Shown here: piece by piece, positions 9,812-17,457 of the stretch | How positions within the stretch are numbered: the first letter of the stretch is position 1 | Layout of the letters: every line of letters begins with the position of its first letter | Source of the DNA: Taibaiella sp. | Lineage (GTDB): Bacteria; Bacteroidota; Bacteroidia; Chitinophagales; Chitinophagaceae | Length of the DNA: 56,713 nt | Direction: 5' to 3' | Assembly (NCBI GenBank): GCA_021740995.1 | Contig: JAIOYR010000015.1 | Span: 1 to 56,713, forward strand | Translations under genes and position numbers: made by a program | The notes under the pieces: generated by a model | The model's input: the letters and a program-made list of their open reading frames with translations, nothing else | Told to the model about the DNA's origin: nothing | Databases searched by the model: none

Positions 9812-11581
9812 ATGGGAACGCAGACATCAATTGCAGGAGGCTCATTCCTCATTCAGCCATCCAATCCGTCAAATATTTTTACCAATGAAGATTTTACGGA
9901 TGAGCACCGGATGATTGTTCAGATGTGCGATGAGTTTCTGGAAAAGGAAGTAATACCGCATCTGGTAGATATAGACCTTCAGAAAGACGATATCATGCCT
10001 ACCCTGCTCGATAAAGCTGGTGCATTGGGCTTACTGGGCGCAGCCTTCCCTGAGCAGTATGGCGGACTGGGCAAGGATTTTGTAACTGCCACACTGGTCA
10101 ATGAAGTACTGGGTGGCGGACATTCGTTTGCCGTAGCCATGGCAGCACACAATGGTATAGGCTCTTTACCCATTCTCTACTTCGGTACAGATGCTCAGAA
10201 AGACAAGTACATCCCCAAGCTGGCAACCGGAGAAATGAAAGGTGCGTATGCCCTTACAGAGCCCGGCTCCGGCTCAGATGCGCTGGCGGCTAAAACAACG
10301 GCAACACTCTCTGCCGATGGCAGTAGCTTTGCCATAAACGGACAAAAAATATGGATTACCAACGGCGGCTTTGCAGATGTATTTACCGTGTTTGCAAAAG
10401 TGGGTGGCGATAAATTCAGTGCCTTTATAGTAGAGCGAAACACGCCCGGATTGTCATTTGGTGCAGAAGAACACAAAATGGGAATAAAGGGCAGCAGCAC
10501 CCGTCAGTTATTCTTTGAGGACTGCGTAGTACCTGCCGGCAACCTGCTGGGAGAGATAGGCAAGGGTCATATTATAGCCTTCAATATACTGAACATAGGC
10601 AGACTGAAACTTTGTGCAGCCGCTATGGGGGGTGCCAAGCGTGCGTTAGCTACCTCTGTAAAATATGCAAAGACACGTGAACAGTTTAAGACTCCTATAG
10701 CAAACTTTGGCGCTATACAGCACAAGCTGGCCGAAATGGCAATTCGGGTGTTTGCAGCTGACACCTGCCTGTACCGCACTGCAAGCTGGATAGATAATAA
10801 AGAAAGCGAGCTACACGCAGCAGGTAAAACAGATGCACTACTGGGTGCTGCCGAAGAGTATGCCATAGAATGTGCCATGCTAAAAGTGCTGGGCTCCGAG
10901 GCCCTCGACTATGTGGTAGATGAGGGCGTGCAGATACATGGCGGTAACGGGTTTTCTGACGAATACAACATATCCCGCGCCTACCGCGATAGCCGCATAA
11001 ACCGCATCTTCGAAGGCACGAATGAAATAAACAGGCTACTGATAATGGATATGTATCTGAAGCGGGCTATGAAAGGTCGGATCAACCTGATGGCACCTGC
11101 TATGGCAGTGCAGCAGGAGCTCATGAGCATACCTGATTTCGGCACAGATGATACCCCATTTGCCGCAGAGCTAAAAGTGATAGCCAACTTCAAAAAAGCT
11201 ATATTGATGTGTGCCGGTGCAGCAGCACAGCAACTGATGATGCAGCTGGAACAGGAACAGGAAATACTGATGAACCTGGCAGATATGGCTATTGACACCT
11301 TTCAGGCAGAGAGTGTATTGCTTCGGGCAATGAAAATGACTGAAAACAAGCACCCTGATGCGACTATTGCTATGGATATTGCCCGCACATTCATCTACGA
11401 TGCGGCAGACCGCATCAACCATGATGGCAAAGCTGCGGTAAATGCATTTGCCGAGGGCGATACCCAACGCATGATGTTGCTGGGTATCAAGCGCTTTACA
11501 AAGGCGGATAATTTCAATACTAAAGAAGCCAGACGGCGAATAGCCATAAAGCTCATTCAGGAAGAGAAGTACTTCTTTTAG
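9812..11581 (+). CDS. Acyl-CoA dehydrogenase, long form with C-terminal extension
   Basis: A 589-residue FAD enzyme catalysing the first oxidation of acyl-CoA beta-oxidation. Seen in order: helical N-domain, YALTEPGSGSDA (about residue 147) and KIWITNGGFADVFTVFA of the FAD/substrate-binding beta domain, then the C-domain with GGNGFSDEYNISRAYRD and FEGTNEINR (400-408), where Glu405 is in the position of the catalytic base of VLCAD-type enzymes. About 170 further residues follow, as in VLCAD/ACAD9-like and many Bacteroidota homologues. It is a single gene with its own promoter. Chain-length preference cannot be read from the sequence. Confidence 0.92.
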   Translation: MGTQTSIAGGSFLIQPSNPSNIFTNEDFTDEHRMIVQMCDEFLEKEVIPHLVDIDLQKDDIMPTLLDKAGALGLLGAAFPEQYGGLGKDFVTATLVNEVLGGGHSFAVAMAAHNGIGSLPILYFGTDAQKDKYIPKLATGEMKGAYALTEPGSGSDALAAKTTATLSADGSSFAINGQKIWITNGGFADVFTVFAKVGGDKFSAFIVERNTPGLSFGAEEHKMGIKGSSTRQLFFEDCVVPAGNLLGEIGKGHIIAFNILNIGRLKLCAAAMGGAKRALATSVKYAKTREQFKTPIANFGAIQHKLAEMAIRVFAADTCLYRTASWIDNKESELHAAGKTDALLGAAEEYAIECAMLKVLGSEALDYVVDEGVQIHGGNGFSDEYNISRAYRDSRINRIFEGTNEINRLLIMDMYLKRAMKGRINLMAPAMAVQQELMSIPDFGTDDTPFAAELKVIANFKKAILMCAGAAAQQLMMQLEQEQEILMNLADMAIDTFQAESVLLRAMKMTENKHPDATIAMDIARTFIYDAADRINHDGKAAVNAFAEGDTQRMMLLGIKRFTKADNFNTKEARRRIAIKLIQEEKYFF

Positions 11582-11824
11582 TAGTGAGTGTCTGGTACGA
11601 CTAGATGTGGTAAGTAGCCGTAGCCGCTATAACTGTGATTTGAAAGTGTTATAACTTTGGGGTTAATTTTTTCACCGTGGGATTGCACCTGCAATCTTGA
11701 AAAATTTCGCGGGCGCAATAACTACTCTGATGTTTGGTTGTCGCACTCATTCGCTTTGCCGCGGGGTGTTTTTTGGTATTGCGATATCGGTGTCCTTTTC
11801 AGTGGTTGTAAAACACAGAAACTG
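11582..11824. other. Convergent intergenic region with an orphan promoter-like element
   Basis: 243 bp between convergent genes. It carries an exact TAACTTTG at 11652-11659 on the plus strand, followed by a short hairpin GATTGC-ACCT-GCAATC (11681-11696). The only open frames start with TTG, give no recognisable protein and run into the antisense of the next gene. A small noncoding RNA is possible; nothing is demonstrated. Confidence 0.35.
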
Positions 11825-13117
11825 TTACATCCCAGTAACTATATACAATAACTGCAGTGTCAGCAGCAGGTATATGTTGGCATACTTAGTAAGAAACTTT
11901 ACCACTGGCAATGCTAAAAAAGGAGTGCAAAGCAGCAGCCAGTTGCTTTCGTAATGCCCCAATGCGTAAAATGCCAGTATGACCGCAAAAGAAAACGGGA
12001 TTAGGAAGTAGAGCAGACTCTCCCTAATGTATTGCCTCAGGGCCAGACAAATAGCTGAATAGAGCAGCAGAGTAAGTATGTGAATAATAAAAAAACTACC
12101 AATAAACTTATTAATAACCGTCCATTTTGTAAAAAAGAACCCACTCTGTATGGTGTAGGTAAGTATAAAAAATAAGCTATGCATTCCGTTCCTCACCCAT
12201 ATACCGGTATACCTGGTTATAATATCGGCATAGCTACAGTTGAGGTTTACCTCAGGGTGCTGGCGTATGTAATCATTTACATCTCCTACTGTGATAGAAA
12301 ATACCGTACTGTGCTTGTGCGGAACAGTAAGATAATACATCTCGAGCTCCCTCCTGCCCGGCAGTGTGGCTACACGCTCTTTGCCACGATAGTTGTGTGA
12401 TTTGTCTTCGAGCATGAGCTTATGGTACATATTGTAGCCAGGCAAATGATAAATAGCAAAGGACGCCAGAAATGAAACTGACAGCACTGCTGCCTTTATT
12501 ACATTTCGCCATTTTTCATTCTTAATGTTTCTGAAGAATAAAAAACCAGCAATACCCGGAATCAGCAGTAGCGCTACCGGCTTGCAGGCAAAGCCCATAA
12601 AAAACAACACACCTGCCAGTGCTATAATGTATAGTCTTTGGGATCTGAGTATCAATAGAAAACCTGCCAGAAAAAAGACCATTCCCACAATATCTGCCAG
12701 TGCCACAAACAACCAACCATTACACGATATTGCAAAAAACGACAGACACAGGTATCTATCCACATGGGTAACGAGCGGAAAATACCTGAGACAACGTAGC
12801 AAAAGCACGCAGCAAACCAAAAAGCTCACTACAGATAGTATTCTGGCCGCTATTAAACCAGTGGTGAAGAATAACTTCGTAAATAAAACCACCAGCACAG
12901 TATAGACAAAAGAAGTGCCTTGTGCTAAAGACTGCATGAAACCATACTTTGTCAGGTAATCTGCTTCCATGACATAATAAAGCTCATCGCCGGCATCGGG
13001 GCTGAGCAGTGTGCGGGTCTGATAGGTAGCCAGAATTGTTATAAACACTATAAGCCATCCAAATACGGCTACGTATTTTTCATTGTACTTATTGGGTTGA
13101 ATCAGACCAAGGAGCAT
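11825..13117 (-). CDS. Polytopic membrane protein, probable GT-C glycosyltransferase-like
   Basis: A 430-residue protein dominated by hydrophobic segments (about ten or eleven). After the first TM it has SPDAGDELYYV, an acidic pair in the position where GT-C enzymes carry their catalytic DE/DD motif, and a periplasmic-looking loop around residues 225-305. This resembles the 'glycosyltransferase family 39/87' membrane proteins but no clear signature of one family is visible, so the assignment is tentative. The start is the ATG at 13117. It is unlinked to other sugar genes. Confidence 0.55.
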   Translation of the reverse strand: MLLGLIQPNKYNEKYVAVFGWLIVFITILATYQTRTLLSPDAGDELYYVMEADYLTKYGFMQSLAQGTSFVYTVLVVLFTKLFFTTGLIAARILSVVSFLVCCVLLLRCLRYFPLVTHVDRYLCLSFFAISCNGWLFVALADIVGMVFFLAGFLLILRSQRLYIIALAGVLFFMGFACKPVALLLIPGIAGFLFFRNIKNEKWRNVIKAAVLSVSFLASFAIYHLPGYNMYHKLMLEDKSHNYRGKERVATLPGRRELEMYYLTVPHKHSTVFSITVGDVNDYIRQHPEVNLNCSYADIITRYTGIWVRNGMHSLFFILTYTIQSGFFFTKWTVINKFIGSFFIIHILTLLLYSAICLALRQYIRESLLYFLIPFSFAVILAFYALGHYESNWLLLCTPFLALPVVKFLTKYANIYLLLTLQLLYIVTGM

Positions 13118-13312
13118 TTATTGTATGTTGCTTAGTAATATAAAGAAGGAAACCATATAGGTTTCGGTAAAAGCGTAAAAATAGAGTAATATTCCTTATT
13201 GTCATAGGAGCTCTGACAACTTCATGTATTAAAAAATCTATGTCGTTTAGATTTAACGAATATCCTTACAGTTGGCCCGGCTGTGAAGTAATAGATGAAA
13301 ATGATATGCTCA
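13118..13312. other. Intergenic stretch with a possible 27-codon reading frame
   Basis: Mostly non-coding. A short plus-strand frame at 13240-13323 (ATG to TAG, 27 codons, beginning MSFRFNEYPYSWPG) overlaps the end of the small gene on the other strand. It may be a remnant of a larger gene or chance. No promoter is evident. Confidence 0.25.
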
Positions 13313-13438
13313 TTAATCTTTAGTAAGGTATTTATATAGCCATTTGGTAAGCTTAATACCGGCTATAAGCAGAACCACGAAGGTTAGTGCGAATAGTATT
13401 ATAATGAACAAATCACCTTTTTGTGTAGATAGTAGCAT
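13313..13438 (-). CDS. Putative 41-residue single-span membrane peptide
   Basis: A short frame from ATG (13438-13436) to TAA (13315-13313). It begins MLLSTQKGD, has one strong hydrophobic helix of about 20 residues (FIIILFALTFVVLLIAGI) and ends in a positively charged tail KLTKWLYKYLTKD. That layout is typical of small inner-membrane proteins with N-out/C-in topology. The family is not recognised. It lies in a long gene-poor gap, so coding status rests on the amphipathic design alone. Confidence 0.45.
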   Translation of the reverse strand: MLLSTQKGDLFIIILFALTFVVLLIAGIKLTKWLYKYLTKD

Positions 13439-13658
13439 ATGAAACGTGTATTCAATAATTATATCAGAAAATTAAAACGTTAAGAACGTATAAATATTAT
13501 GAATAAGACTTCCTTACAGCACAAATGATCACCAATTTACCGGCAATAGGGTCTATGAGATAGATATCGTAAGTGTTCCTATTATCCATAAAAAATAAAA
13601 CAAGTTGATTTGATGATGTAAAAAAAGCTTTAGAAACATTGAATTTGCATAATCTTAT
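13439..13658. other. AT-rich gap, nothing identified
   Basis: 220 bp between the small membrane peptide and the GreA-like gene. No gene, strong hairpin or consensus promoter recognised. Confidence 0.5.
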
Positions 13659-14111
13659 TCAGATAACTTCTTGTATTTGAAATTGTTTGCCGTTCATATC
13701 GAACGAATATCCTCCCTGCTTACCTACCATATTAGCGCCTATAGGTGATGCCGCAGATATGGCATAAAAAACAGTGCCATCTACTAGAAGTGGTCCTGCA
13801 CTGATGGAAATGTAAAAATTACCGTTATTGGTATAGACTACTGAACCAGGAACTGCAACAGAGCCTAGTTGTGTAGGCGAAATGTGGTCGAGTGTTGTTC
13901 TTAGTTTCTGCAATTCGTTAAGCCGTGTGAGATTCAGGTTTATCTCTTGCTGCATCACCTCCCGGCCGGTTTCATATTTATCACCGGCACTACTTTTAGT
14001 TTCGCCGGCCGCGGCATCCTGTGCTTCGGCAATCACTTTTTTTATATCCGCCTCTCTGTTGCTGATATAGGTACTGCAAAGTTGGTATAATGCTTCTTTT
14101 AGTATTGCCAT
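13659..14111 (-). CDS. GreA/GreB C-terminal-like small protein
   Basis: 150 residues from the ATG at 14111, preferred over an in-frame TTG at 14132. The N-terminal half is helical with the motif SSAGDKYETGREVMQQE, and the C-terminal half carries GSVVYTNNGNFYISISAG and SPIGANMVGKQGG, the FKBP-like fold of transcript-cleavage factors GreA/GreB. Bacteroidota homologues are often mislabelled '3-oxoacyl-ACP synthase'. By analogy it may bind RNA polymerase, but the acidic coiled-coil tip of true GreA cannot be confirmed here. It precedes a group of stress-type genes on the other strand. Confidence 0.75.
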   Translation of the reverse strand: MAILKEALYQLCSTYISNREADIKKVIAEAQDAAAGETKSSAGDKYETGREVMQQEINLNLTRLNELQKLRTTLDHISPTQLGSVAVPGSVVYTNNGNFYISISAGPLLVDGTVFYAISAASPIGANMVGKQGGYSFDMNGKQFQIQEVI

Positions 14112-14425
14112 TTTGTTTATTGGTGAAGGCAAGATACATTAAATCGAATTCATTGTCCGGACCGAAAATATGCTGCATGAATTAAGGTAGATGAGTATGA
14201 GCTACTATTACCCCATTTTGTTCTGCTCAATTTGCGTCTGACATTCAGCATTTAGACGGAACATGCCTGATAAACCTTGCTCACCCTTTTATGCAGCAAC
14301 AGCCGCTACCGAGCGCAAATGTGAGAATTATGAAAATCAATTGATGAATAATGTAACATAGTGCAGGAAGCGTCGATTTACCTTTACCAAGTAAATAATA
14401 CACTCACCAATTAAAAAAACAAATC
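14112..14425. other. Divergent intergenic region upstream of csbD-like gene
   Basis: 314 bp. It contains TACCTTTA (14379-14386), a near match to the -7 consensus about 40 bp before the csbD-like ATG. No gene longer than about 30 codons is present. Confidence 0.45.
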
Positions 14426-14626
14426 ATGGCAAATCTGACAGAGTTAAAGGGTAACTGGAAAGAACTGAAGGGCAAAATCAAGCAGAAGTATGCAACGTTA
14501 ACTGACGATGATTTGCTACTGGTAGAAGGCAAGGAAGATGAGCTGCTGGGCAAGTTGCAGCAAAAGCTGGGAAAGACCAAGGAAGAGATTCATAAAATAA
14601 TTTCTGATGCAGGCAGTAATGACTAG
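14426..14626 (+). CDS. CsbD family small stress protein
   Basis: A 66-residue hydrophilic helical protein. The pattern N-W-KELKGKIKQKYATLTDDDL followed by EGKEDELLGKLQQKLGKTKEE is the CsbD fold. In other bacteria the family is induced by general stress, but its molecular role is unknown. It is the first of three co-directional small genes ending in a coiled-coil lipoprotein, which together look like an envelope or osmotic stress group. Confidence 0.88.
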   Translation: MANLTELKGNWKELKGKIKQKYATLTDDDLLLVEGKEDELLGKLQQKLGKTKEEIHKIISDAGSND

Positions 14627-14679
14627 GTACGAATAAAATGCCGATATCGTAAATAACGAAAACCTGAAATCTTAAACCT

Positions 14680-14973
14680 ATGAAAATGCAAGTAGAACAA
14701 AGTCGGGAAGAGGGCCATCAAAATGGTCCAAACAAAACTGAGCAGAATGAAACCGCTGTAGCGGGCACCATAGGTTTTCAGATACACAGACAAAATATTG
14801 CCGCCAGGCAGCAGGGTAATGTGAAGGATGATGATAAAAAATCGGATGACACGAAAAACCCAAACCTACCTGCTACGCCGCCGGAGGTGGACCCTGCAAT
14901 ACCTGAGAAAAAGCCAACGACACCCATAGAGGAACCTGGAACCCCGGACAAGCGCCCGGATATAAAAGCTTAG
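14680..14973 (+). CDS. Hypothetical Pro-rich hydrophilic protein
   Basis: 97 residues, no signal peptide or membrane segment. The N-terminal half is Gln/Glu/Asn-rich. The C-terminal half is a Pro/Glu/Asp/Lys low-complexity tail (PATPPEVDPAIPEKKP and onward) that is probably disordered. I do not recognise a family. It is 53 bp after the csbD-like gene and 41 bp before the lipoprotein gene, so the three are probably co-transcribed. The composition fits a small stress-related protein, but this is only context. Confidence 0.6.
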   Translation: MKMQVEQSREEGHQNGPNKTEQNETAVAGTIGFQIHRQNIAARQQGNVKDDDKKSDDTKNPNLPATPPEVDPAIPEKKPTTPIEEPGTPDKRPDIKA

Positions 14974-15014
14974 AAAAAATGATTAAATTATTTTCATACT
15001 AAAAACACACACTC

Positions 15015-15458
15015 ATGAAAAAAGCAATTGCAATAATATCTGCTACCGTATTCCTGTTTGCAGGAACAGCCCTGACAAGCTGTAACAGCCCTGAAGAGAA
15101 AGTAGAGAACGCTGCTGAAAATGTAGCTGAAGCACACGATGATCTTGATAATGCCAATCAGGATTATGTAAAAGAAGTGGATAATTACAGAACTGAAATA
15201 GCTCAGCGAACGAATGAGAATAACACACGAATAGCCGAAATGAGGTCAAAAGCAAACGAGAGAAAAGCTGCTGCGCGCGAAGACTACAACAGGCGAATTG
15301 ACGACCTGGACAGGAAGAATGCTGAAATTAAAGTGAAGCTGGACAACTATAAAGCAGGCAGCAAAGAAAACTGGGAAAACTTCAGAATAGAGTTTAACCG
15401 TGACATGGACGAATTGGGCAATGCATTTTCTGATTTAGCTAAGGACAATGTGCAGTAA
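15015..15458 (+). CDS. Coiled-coil lipoprotein
   Basis: 147 residues. A lipoprotein signal sequence ends in the lipobox LTSC (Cys23). The mature part is almost entirely charged helix with heptad-like spacing (EEKVENAAENVAEAHDDLDNA, then Arg/Lys/Glu-rich repeats), which predicts an elongated coiled coil anchored in the envelope. No enzymatic motif is seen. It ends the csbD-like group and is followed by two strong terminators. The family resembles small 'stress-associated' lipoproteins of Bacteroidota, but I cannot assign a function. Confidence 0.75.
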   Translation: MKKAIAIISATVFLFAGTALTSCNSPEEKVENAAENVAEAHDDLDNANQDYVKEVDNYRTEIAQRTNENNTRIAEMRSKANERKAAAREDYNRRIDDLDRKNAEIKVKLDNYKAGSKENWENFRIEFNRDMDELGNAFSDLAKDNVQ

Positions 15459-15510
15459 TAAATGTGGCTCCATGTAAAAAATGGATGTTGCAGGTTGGCA
15501 ATAACAGCAG

Positions 15511-15601
15511 GAAAAACAGGTGGGCGAGATGTGATAACTACTATTACAAATAAGTGAACTAACAGTTCACCTATCACTATGAAAACTGCCCACCGTTTTT
15601 C
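15511..15601. terminator. Nested bidirectional terminator-like hairpin
   Basis: Four concentric complementary arms: GAAAAAC/GTTTTTC (15511-15517, 15595-15601), GGTGGGC/GCCCACC (15519-15525, 15588-15594), GTGATA/TATCAC (15531-15536, 15572-15577) and GTGAACT/AGTTCAC (15554-15560, 15564-15570). The outer A and T runs make it a plausible terminator for both strands. Confidence 0.7.
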
Positions 15602-15621
15602 ATGCTATACCAACAAAGTAC

Positions 15622-15668
15622 AATCAGGAGTGGTGCACTTTATTAGTGTGTTGCTCCTGATTTTTTTG
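15622..15668 (+). terminator. Second terminator after the lipoprotein gene
   Basis: Arms AATCAGGAG (15622-15630) and CTCCTGATT (15654-15662) followed by a run of Ts. Confidence 0.75.
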
Positions 15669-15769
15669 TGCCGGAAAAAGATTTGACAACTTAGAAAAAA
15701 GTTGTCAAATCCATGTCTATTTATATGCATAGGGGTGGAATTACCTTACCTGGCTTCCAATATGCTTTA

Positions 15770-16213
15770 TTATTTCTGTTGGTTTTCGTTGAAGCTCATC
15801 ATCCAGTTGATGCCGAACTTATCGGTCCACATACCGAAGTAGTCGCCCCAGAAAGTTTTGTTCATAGGCATGGTTACATTTCCACCAGTCGAAAGTCCGT
15901 TGAAGATACGGTCAGCTTCTTCCTTGCTATCTGCATTAATGGAGATGGAGAAGTTGTTGCCCGGCTGGTAATGTGCAGCCCATTCACCGCCGGTATCGCT
16001 GCCCATTATGGCGGTGCCACCGCCTATAGGTAGCGATATATGCATTATACGGTTTCCAAATTCGGCAGGCATGGTACTTCCGCTCTCTTCGGATGGTGGC
16101 ATATCTTTGAAGCGGCCTACATAAGGGAACTCTCCGCCGAAAACTGATTTGTAAAAATCGAATGCTTCTTCGCAGTTACCTTTAAAGGTAAGGTAGACAT
16201 TTACTGTAGCCAT
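15770..16213 (-). CDS. VOC superfamily protein, PhnB/glyoxalase-like
   Basis: 147 residues with the PhnB-like pattern: VYLTFKGNCEEAFDFYKSVFGGE at the N-terminus, MPAEFGNRIMHISLPIGGG in the middle, and the C-terminal TFWGDYFGMWTDKFGINWMMSF. This is the vicinal oxygen chelate fold, which binds a metal in a beta-alpha-beta-beta-beta module. Members of this subgroup are mostly uncharacterised; some are antibiotic-resistance or 3-demethylubiquinone-like proteins. Likely cytoplasmic. It is 39 bp from the leftward lipoprotein gene upstream and could be co-transcribed with it. Confidence 0.85.
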   Translation of the reverse strand: MATVNVYLTFKGNCEEAFDFYKSVFGGEFPYVGRFKDMPPSEESGSTMPAEFGNRIMHISLPIGGGTAIMGSDTGGEWAAHYQPGNNFSISINADSKEEADRIFNGLSTGGNVTMPMNKTFWGDYFGMWTDKFGINWMMSFNENQQK

Positions 16214-16252
16214 TGTTGTTGGTATTGGAATGAGTGATAAAGGTATGATTTT

Positions 16253-16942
16253 CTATTTCAGTATCACCTCTGTTTCCGTTTCTAAAATTATAGATATTCG
16301 TCCACCGGCATTATTGTCCTGCTGCTCAAGAGGTCGTCTTTTTATCCTGGTAAGTCTCATTTTATATAGACCGGGATCCGTATCAGGTTCAAACGAACGT
16401 GGTAGAAGTGTAATATTATTTCCATCTAAGGCAATTGAACGCTGTATAGTAGTATTTCCATATGAGCGGCTAAAAGTTAAAGAGACCTCTTCATTAGCTT
16501 CGATGGGAGGTCCGTCCCAGGTAAAATCTGTTGTGGCGTTTCTATAGATTTCTTTTGGCGTGGCAGATGAGAAAGCAATATCACCTATTTCTGTTACTAA
16601 CACCGTATTTGTAAATAATGAGTCTTTTCGGCGATACTCAATTCGCACATCTTGTATGCTGTCAAATTGCCAGCGATAGTATGAATAGTTGTTTATTCCA
16701 TTTACTTTCAAAAGGCTGTCATTGCCAAGGATAAGTGAGGAACCATGTTCGTTTCTTAAGTTGAGAAAACCTGATACTTCGGTAGAATTTTTGGTTTTGA
16801 AGAAATACACATAATACAACTGATAAGTGGGGATTTCGTTGGCAGGGGTAAGATCGGGAGGTATGTTATTGTGTTTTTTGCAGCCTGCCAATGAAACAAA
16901 TATTGCAACGAGAAGTAAGGATGTGGCTATGATATTTTTCAT
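16253..16942 (-). CDS. Hypothetical lipoprotein
   Basis: 229 residues from the ATG at 16942. The N-terminus MKNIIATSLLLVAIFVSLAGC carries a lipobox (LAGC), followed by a Lys/His/Asn linker and a beta-rich body. A frame extension to 16996 is ignored because it would place a non-signal stretch ahead of the lipoprotein signal. No family is recognised; the pattern of Tyr, Thr and Ser-rich strands suggests a small beta-sandwich exposed in the periplasm or on the surface. TACATTCG 4 bp upstream of the start (16946-16953) is a near-consensus -7 element. Confidence 0.7.
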   Translation of the reverse strand: MKNIIATSLLLVAIFVSLAGCKKHNNIPPDLTPANEIPTYQLYYVYFFKTKNSTEVSGFLNLRNEHGSSLILGNDSLLKVNGINNYSYYRWQFDSIQDVRIEYRRKDSLFTNTVLVTEIGDIAFSSATPKEIYRNATTDFTWDGPPIEANEEVSLTFSRSYGNTTIQRSIALDGNNITLLPRSFEPDTDPGLYKMRLTRIKRRPLEQQDNNAGGRISIILETETEVILK

Positions 16943-16998
16943 AAACGAATGTATGATTTTTTGTGGAATATCGAGTAGATGGTGATGTAGTGACAATG

Positions 16999-17034
16999 CC
17001 GGTCGGAAACTGGCTACCGTGGCTGGCGTAGGTG
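16999..17034 (+). repeat. 36-bp direct repeat, copy 1 (left of hicBA)
   Basis: Begins CCGGTCGGAAACTGGCTACC. It matches 33 of 36 positions of the copy at 17741-17776, in the same orientation. Similarity stops at the GTG that ends both copies. Confidence 0.8.
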
Positions 17035-17073
17035 AAATAGCGGGAAACAGTGGATGGCTTTGCGATATTCTGA

Positions 17074-17095
17074 TAAGGATAATTCCTTAACTTTG
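17074..17095 (+). promoter_or_regulatory. hicBA promoter with overlapping inverted repeat
   Basis: TAACTTTG (17088-17095) is an exact -7 consensus about 24 bp before the hicB ATG. An inverted repeat TAAGGA-TAAT-TCCTTA (17074-17089) abuts and overlaps it by two bases, a natural position for an autoregulatory operator. Confidence 0.55.
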
Positions 17096-17118
17096 AAAAC
17101 AGTAACTGCTTTAAGCTC

Positions 17119-17457
17119 ATGAGTGTTGCAAAAATAAAGCTACCCAAATTTGTATCATCTGTAGTAACCGTCATGCTGTATATGCAAGGTGACTACATTA
17201 TGGCCTATTGTCCTGCATTGGAACTATCATCTTACGGCAGAACTGAAAAAGAGGCTACGGCATCATTCAATGAGGCATTGGAAATATTTTTAGATTACTG
17301 CGCTGAGAACGGCACATTGGAGCAAAATCTTGTAGCCTGTGGGTGGAACCTGCGCCAAGGCTATGTGCAACCAGATGAAGTGCATGTACCGCTTGAATTA
17401 CTAAAAGCGCAAAAACTCCATTCCTTTGACCAGAAAGTTTCCCTACCGATCTGCTAA
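17119..17457 (+). CDS. hicB: HicB-like antitoxin
   Basis: 112 residues. The core KFVSSVVTVMLYMQGDYIMAYCPALELSSYGRTEKEA followed by the helix SFNEALEIFLDYCAENGTL is the partial RNase H-like fold of HicB antitoxins (strand-turn-strand with 'CPALELSSYG'). The C-terminus is short and carries no obvious helix-turn-helix, so operator binding would have to come from another mode. It precedes the toxin gene, and its stop overlaps the toxin ATG (TAATG). HicB normally masks the HicA mRNA interferase. Confidence 0.82.
   Translation: MSVAKIKLPKFVSSVVTVMLYMQGDYIMAYCPALELSSYGRTEKEATASFNEALEIFLDYCAENGTLEQNLVACGWNLRQGYVQPDEVHVPLELLKAQKLHSFDQKVSLPIC

Larger units (their letters stand above)
15459..15769. other. 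Convergent intergenic region with two stacked terminators
   Basis: 311 bp between the lipoprotein and the leftward VOC gene. It contains the nested hairpin 15511-15601 and a second terminator 15622-15668, described separately. The rest has no gene. Confidence 0.7.

Noticed and set aside
11657-11851. TTG-started 64-codon frame in the 11.6 kb spacer
   Set aside because: Atypical composition, weak start and antisense overlap with the membrane protein gene; a noncoding reading is at least as likely.
13240-13323. 27-codon plus-strand frame as an independent gene
   Set aside because: Too short, no promoter, no recognisable family. Kept only as a note.
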